Below are positions 34,148 to 37,529 of a stretch of DNA of 37,529 nucleotides, piece by piece. Source of the stretch: JAFGNW01 sp964618515 (lineage in GTDB: Bacteria; Zixibacteria; MSB-5A5; GN15; FEB-12); assembly GCA_964618515.1 (NCBI GenBank), contig CAZUAS010000017.1:1-37529 (forward strand), written 5' to 3'. Below the pieces are notes generated by a model. It was not told where the DNA came from. It saw only the letters and a program-made list of their open reading frames with translations, and ran no database searches. Position 1 is the first letter of the stretch. Each line of letters starts with the position of its first letter. Both the position numbers and the translations under genes were made by a program.

Positions 34148-34842
34148 ATGAGTCTCAAAAAATTTTTAGTGGCTTTGATTTTACTAATTATGGTAAGCCC
34201 GGTCCTGCAAGCACAAAATACTGAACAGGAATTAGTAAACAAATTTTTCGAGAAAAATAAAACCAAGCATACCTATAAAACCGCCTGGTTGTCCATACAT
34301 TTTTCGATGAACCGTATAAATCGTAATAATCAGTACAACAGTTTTGCCACCCATACTTCTGAACAATTGACCAACAGCGAGCTGAACTGGCTCAATATCG
34401 CTCCAGCTTTCGGTATCAACTTTGGTATGCTTTTCAAGGAAAGATTTGNNNNNNNNNNAAAAAGTTAGAACATCTTAAGGGATTGGCATTAAGAGCCGGT
34501 GGTTCCATAGGTTATTATATGGTCAACTGGGACCTCTGGCCTGAATATCAAAATCTGAACCTGGCTACCGGTGAACCGACCACCACGGAAAACACCACCT
34601 TCAAAGGTACCGCCCCCGGCTTTAAAGTAACGATGGGTGCCGATTATCCCATCAATATCTTTAATCTGGTGATTGGGGCTGACCTGAGTTATTTATACCT
34701 GAACTTTACCAACGTTGCCTGGTATAACAATTCAGACGAAGAAATAATTGTCACTTATACCGGCACCCCTGAAGGTCGGGTGGACTTGAATCTGTCCGGT
34801 TTCATCGGGAAAATAGAGTTAAAACGGTTCTTCAGCTGGTAA
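34148..34842 (+). CDS. Small outer-membrane beta-barrel protein, split by assembly gap
   Basis: The start at 34148 has GGAGG 4 nt upstream and gives a clean signal peptide (MSLKKFLVALILLIMVSPVLQA). The open frame from 34112 would bury this site inside a longer N-terminus. Beta-strand pattern follows: alternating aromatic and polar residues, NIAPAFGINFGMLF, then after the gap LALRAGGSIGYYMVNW, GFKVTMGADYPINIFNLVIGADLSYLYLNF. The C-terminus is KRFFSW, with the terminal aromatic typical of barrels. The frame changes across the N run (34449-34458), whose true length is unknown; the downstream frame is open right up to the gap. About 230 residues in total. The role is unknown. Confidence 0.65.
34449..34458. 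other. Assembly gap (10 N) inside the barrel gene
   Basis: A placeholder gap. The flanks show no adapter or duplicated sequence, and both are coding in frames that differ by the placeholder length. Confidence 0.95.
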
Positions 34843-34848
34843 TTAGAG

Positions 34849-34876
34849 TTGACAGACAGATTACAGGACGTATTTT
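34849..34876 (+). promoter_or_regulatory. Sigma70-type promoter for the TolB-like gene
   Basis: TTGACA (34849-34854), a 16-bp spacer and TATTTT (34871-34876). The predicted start is near 34883, about 36 nt before the TTG start codon. It begins 6 bp after the stop of the barrel gene. Confidence 0.63.
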
Positions 34877-34918
34877 AGTCAGGTAAAAGCTTGCTTGAAA
34901 TAGATAGGAGAGACTGCA

Positions 34919-35959
34919 TTGCATAGGAAACTCACCCTGACCTTGATTTATTCAGCCTTCTGGGCGTTTTTGACAGGTCTGTCTGCCGTTGTTACAGCGG
35001 CGGATAAATTACCCCCTGAAAAAGCCGGTACTATCGGTAAACCCGAAGGTAAAATCGCTTTTATCCGGGATAAAAACATCTGGTATATGAATGCCGACGG
35101 CACCAACCAGACCATGGTTACGGAAGTAACCAACGCCGATGGTCGGCTTACCTGGGCTACCGACAACAAACGGATAATGTTTACCAGAAAAGGCACATTT
35201 GATATTCAGGCGCCTGACATGATGGGCGGACACCACAAGATATATGATTTGTTTATAGCTTATCTTGATTCGGCAGCCAACGGCAATACCATGTTCTGGC
35301 GACGGGTTACCGATGATTTGGGAAGTCGCGACCCCGACTGGTTACCCGAAAGCGACCTGGTCGTTTTCACCAAGGATGTAAATGCTATTTACGCTTCTTC
35401 ATCCATGCCCAAATACGCCATCTGCACCATGAAAGCCGACGGTACCAATACGCAAATTCTCCGTAAAAACTTCCTGGATGCCGAATATGAAGTAGACAGT
35501 AAAAAATTCATTACTTCACCTTCTATGAACACTAAAGGCGACCTGGCGATTGTTTATTTCGAAAACCTGCAACCCCTCGGTATGGCGGTCATACCGAGCC
35601 AGAGCATTAATATTTCTCTTGACTCAATAAGAATCCTGGCGGATAAAAACCGAAAAGGCTTCTCCCCGGCCTGGTCTCCCGATGGTCAATGGCTTGCCTA
35701 TGTTATCAACGATATCAATTCCAACGCTCTTTATATTACCACTCCCGACCAGAAGGAAAATTACCTGGTCTTTCAGCCGCCGGTCGGTACTTATATCTAT
35801 ACTATTGCTCCTTCATTTTCGCCCGATTCAAAATGGCTGACCTTTGCCACCACCGATGGCTCAATCTGGATTGTTGATATAACCGGCAACAACGCCAAGA
35901 GATTATCCGGCCCCGGCCTGGACAAGTCCCCGGCCTGGTCAAAAGCCGAAAAAAAATAG
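34919..35959 (+). CDS. TolB-like beta-propeller protein (PD40 repeats), exported
   Basis: A 346-residue protein with a signal peptide (about 1-27, hydrophobic core LTLIYSAFWAFLTGLSAVV). It carries WD40-like PD40 repeats: KIAFIRDKNIWYMNADGTNQ, PDWLPESDLVVFT, SPAWSPDGQWLAYV, and APSFSPDSKWLTFATTDGS with SPAWSKAEKK at the end. This resembles the C-terminal propeller of TolB, but without TolB's N-terminal domain or a pal neighbour, so it is not TolB itself. The start is TTG at 34919 with AGGAG 8 nt upstream; no ATG would preserve the signal peptide. It has its own promoter and terminator. Probably periplasmic or surface-exposed. Confidence 0.82.
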   Translation: MHRKLTLTLIYSAFWAFLTGLSAVVTAADKLPPEKAGTIGKPEGKIAFIRDKNIWYMNADGTNQTMVTEVTNADGRLTWATDNKRIMFTRKGTFDIQAPDMMGGHHKIYDLFIAYLDSAANGNTMFWRRVTDDLGSRDPDWLPESDLVVFTKDVNAIYASSSMPKYAICTMKADGTNTQILRKNFLDAEYEVDSKKFITSPSMNTKGDLAIVYFENLQPLGMAVIPSQSINISLDSIRILADKNRKGFSPAWSPDGQWLAYVINDINSNALYITTPDQKENYLVFQPPVGTYIYTIAPSFSPDSKWLTFATTDGSIWIVDITGNNAKRLSGPGLDKSPAWSKAEKK

Positions 35960-35979
35960 TGATTTACCAATATCAAAAA

Positions 35980-36007
35980 AGCCGGATTGAAAATCCGGCT
36001 TTTTTTA
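35980..36007. terminator. Bidirectional terminator between TolB-like gene and pepA
   Basis: A perfect 9-bp stem, AGCCGGATT (35980-35988) with AATCCGGCT (35992-36000), loop GAA, A-rich before and seven T after. It lies between convergent stops. Confidence 0.9.
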
Positions 36008-36023
36008 TTGCCCTAAATATATG

Positions 36024-37517
36024 TCAGGGTTTTTTCCAGTTTTCAAGAAGGCTTGTTAACAATCTCAATCCATAACCGGTTACGCCCGCCGGCAAGTAGG
36101 GACGCCCTTTGGGTTCCATATCCATGTAAGCGATATCGATGTGCGCCCAGGGCCAGTTGCCCGTGAAATTTTCCAGGAAAGCCGATGCGGCAATCGTACC
36201 GGCTGTCTTACCGGCGGAATTTACCAGGTCAGCCAGATTTGATTTCATCATTTCCCGGTGACCGTCCCAGATGGGCAACTCCCAGACTTTTTCCGCTGTA
36301 TTCTCGGATGCGGATTTAATCTGGTCCAGTAATCGTTTATTATTACCAAGAATCGGCGCTCCTTCATACCCCAGGACATATAAAGCCGCCCCCGTTAAAG
36401 TAGCGATATCGATTACCGCCTGAGGTTTAAAAGTATCAGCGTAATCAAGGGCATCGGCCAGAATCAGCCGGCCTTCGGCATCGGTATTAATTACCTCAAC
36501 GGTCAGCCCCTTCCGGGTTGTAATAATATCGCCCGGTTTGGTCGCCGTAGACGAAGGCAGGTTCTCCGCCAGGGGCATCAGGGCTACCAGATTGCGAGGT
36601 AACCTGAGCCGGGCGGCAGTTATAATGGTCGCCAGCACCACCGCCGAACCGGCCATATCATTCTTCATTTCGTGCATATTCAGAGCCGGTTTTAAAGAAA
36701 TGCCGCCGGCATCGAATGTAATACCCTTCCCGACCAGGACAATCGGATTCTGACTATCGGTTCTTCCTTTGTAGCTTAAAACAATAAAACGCGGTTTTTC
36801 TTTCGACCCTTTTCCGACAGCTATCAAGGCTCCCATTTTCTCGCGGGCAATAGCTTTTTCATCGAGTACCCGGCAATTAATCCTGTATTTACGAGCCAGT
36901 TCCATAGCTTTTTGAGCATACTTTTCCGGAGTCAGGAAGTTAGCCGGAGTGTAGCCCAGTTGCCGCACCAGAAGTTGACCTTCGGCAATGACTTCCCCTT
37001 TTTTTACCGCCTTTTCAAGCTGACCAAGCTCCTTTTTGTGGCTGACGATAAAAGTAATTTCTTCCACTTTACCATTATTTTTTTGAGCTTCACCGGTTTT
37101 AAAATCGAGCATTTTATAAGAACCCAGGAAGTACCCTTCCACCGCCGCTTGATAAAACGACGGTTTTTCATAACCTTTAAAACATAGCGCTATTTTTTTG
37201 GAATTTTTTATCGCTTTATCCCTTGAAATGGTACCGGTAACTCGCCTGAAACAATCAGCCACTATTTTCTTTTTATCGCCCAGGCCAACCAAAATAAGGC
37301 GTTCGGCCTTAAAACCGGCTGGTTTGTAAACAACCACTGTTTCACTTTCGTTGCCGTTGAAATCACCGGCTTTTACCAGAGATGAAACCGCCCCTCCGGA
37401 GAGACGGTCAATTTTTTCTAATACTCTGTCGCTGGTCTTTTCCAGCAACGGAACAAAAACAACGACCGTATCGACCGCTATATTTTGTATTTCATCGATG
37501 GTATATCTATATTTCAT
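36024..37517 (-). CDS. pepA: Leucyl aminopeptidase (M17)
   Basis: 497 residues, normal length for cytosol aminopeptidase, a dinuclear-metal hexameric enzyme that releases N-terminal residues. The metal and catalytic residues are all present: K264 and D269 in GKGITFDAGG, D287 in KNDMAG, D346 and E348 in NTDAEGRLILADAL, and R350. Their spacing equals that of E. coli PepA (K270, D275, D293, D352, E354) with a constant offset of six. The N-terminal 160 residues form the less conserved regulatory domain. AAGGAG lies 6 nt before the ATG, close to the right edge of the window, so the promoter is not visible. It is the third metallo-exopeptidase gene here, with the M29 and M20 genes. Confidence 0.95.
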   Translation of the reverse strand: MKYRYTIDEIQNIAVDTVVVFVPLLEKTSDRVLEKIDRLSGGAVSSLVKAGDFNGNESETVVVYKPAGFKAERLILVGLGDKKKIVADCFRRVTGTISRDKAIKNSKKIALCFKGYEKPSFYQAAVEGYFLGSYKMLDFKTGEAQKNNGKVEEITFIVSHKKELGQLEKAVKKGEVIAEGQLLVRQLGYTPANFLTPEKYAQKAMELARKYRINCRVLDEKAIAREKMGALIAVGKGSKEKPRFIVLSYKGRTDSQNPIVLVGKGITFDAGGISLKPALNMHEMKNDMAGSAVVLATIITAARLRLPRNLVALMPLAENLPSSTATKPGDIITTRKGLTVEVINTDAEGRLILADALDYADTFKPQAVIDIATLTGAALYVLGYEGAPILGNNKRLLDQIKSASENTAEKVWELPIWDGHREMMKSNLADLVNSAGKTAGTIAASAFLENFTGNWPWAHIDIAYMDMEPKGRPYLPAGVTGYGLRLLTSLLENWKKP

Positions 37518-37529
37518 TTTTTCTCCTTG

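Noticed and set aside
34919..35959. Calling this gene tolB
   Set aside because: The propeller repeats fit, but TolB's N-terminal domain and the tol-pal neighbours are absent.
1..37529. CRISPR arrays, tRNA or rRNA genes, insertion sequences, phage genes
   Set aside because: No direct-repeat array, cloverleaf, transposase or integrase signature was seen on either strand by eye.

Overview
The window reads as part of a metagenome-assembled genome from a Gram-negative, probably anaerobic or microaerophilic bacterium of the FCB superphylum. A candidate phylum such as Zixibacteria fits best, but this is an inference from gene content, not from a marker gene. The evidence is two GWxTD-domain proteins, a large secreted protein with a C-terminal YPNPYR/FlgD-like module, two DUF1573 proteins, a K+-dependent type membrane pyrophosphatase, a full-length pyruvate:ferredoxin oxidoreductase, TolC and outer-membrane barrel proteins. 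Three 10-N runs (14461, 32230, 34449) are assembly gaps. The first is flanked by Illumina adapter sequence and a degraded duplicate of a contig end.

Layout. 1-2666 (+): the tail of one large secreted protein and a complete paralogue of it. 2669-5749 (-): an MFS transporter and a GT-B-like protein sharing one promoter, then cheW. 6058-7793 (+): an M29 aminopeptidase and a ferritin-like protein. 7838-12804 (-): an ABC-2 exporter pair, then an M20 dipeptidase, an SDR protein and an EamA transporter with their own promoter. 12950-14554 (+): two tandem DUF1573 proteins. 14619-24196 (-): a nine-kilobase operon reading Yip1, TolC, MacA-like adaptor, LolD/MacB-type ATPase, two MacB-type permeases and two GWxTD proteins. 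24361-29029 (-): hppA, an uncharacterised membrane-anchored protein, trxB and cobO. 29268-35959 (+): an Rrf2 regulator, dcd, nifJ (split by a gap), a small outer-membrane barrel (split by a gap) and a TolB-like propeller. 36024-37517 (-): pepA.

The genes suggest peptide use (M29, M20 and M17 peptidases), ferredoxin-linked pyruvate metabolism, pyrophosphate-driven ion pumping, and heavy investment in the cell envelope. Several promoters follow TTGnnn-N16/17-TATnTT, and intrinsic terminators close most transcription units.

The most interesting signal is in the second DUF1573 gene. An in-frame TGA (13926-13928) sits exactly where its neighbouring paralogue has the first Cys of a CxC motif. A hairpin with a GAAA loop starting 21 nt after the TGA has the geometry of a bacterial SECIS element. 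TGA is an ordinary stop in at least three other genes here, so this is a candidate selenoprotein (motif U-G-C). A base error or nonsense mutation remains possible.
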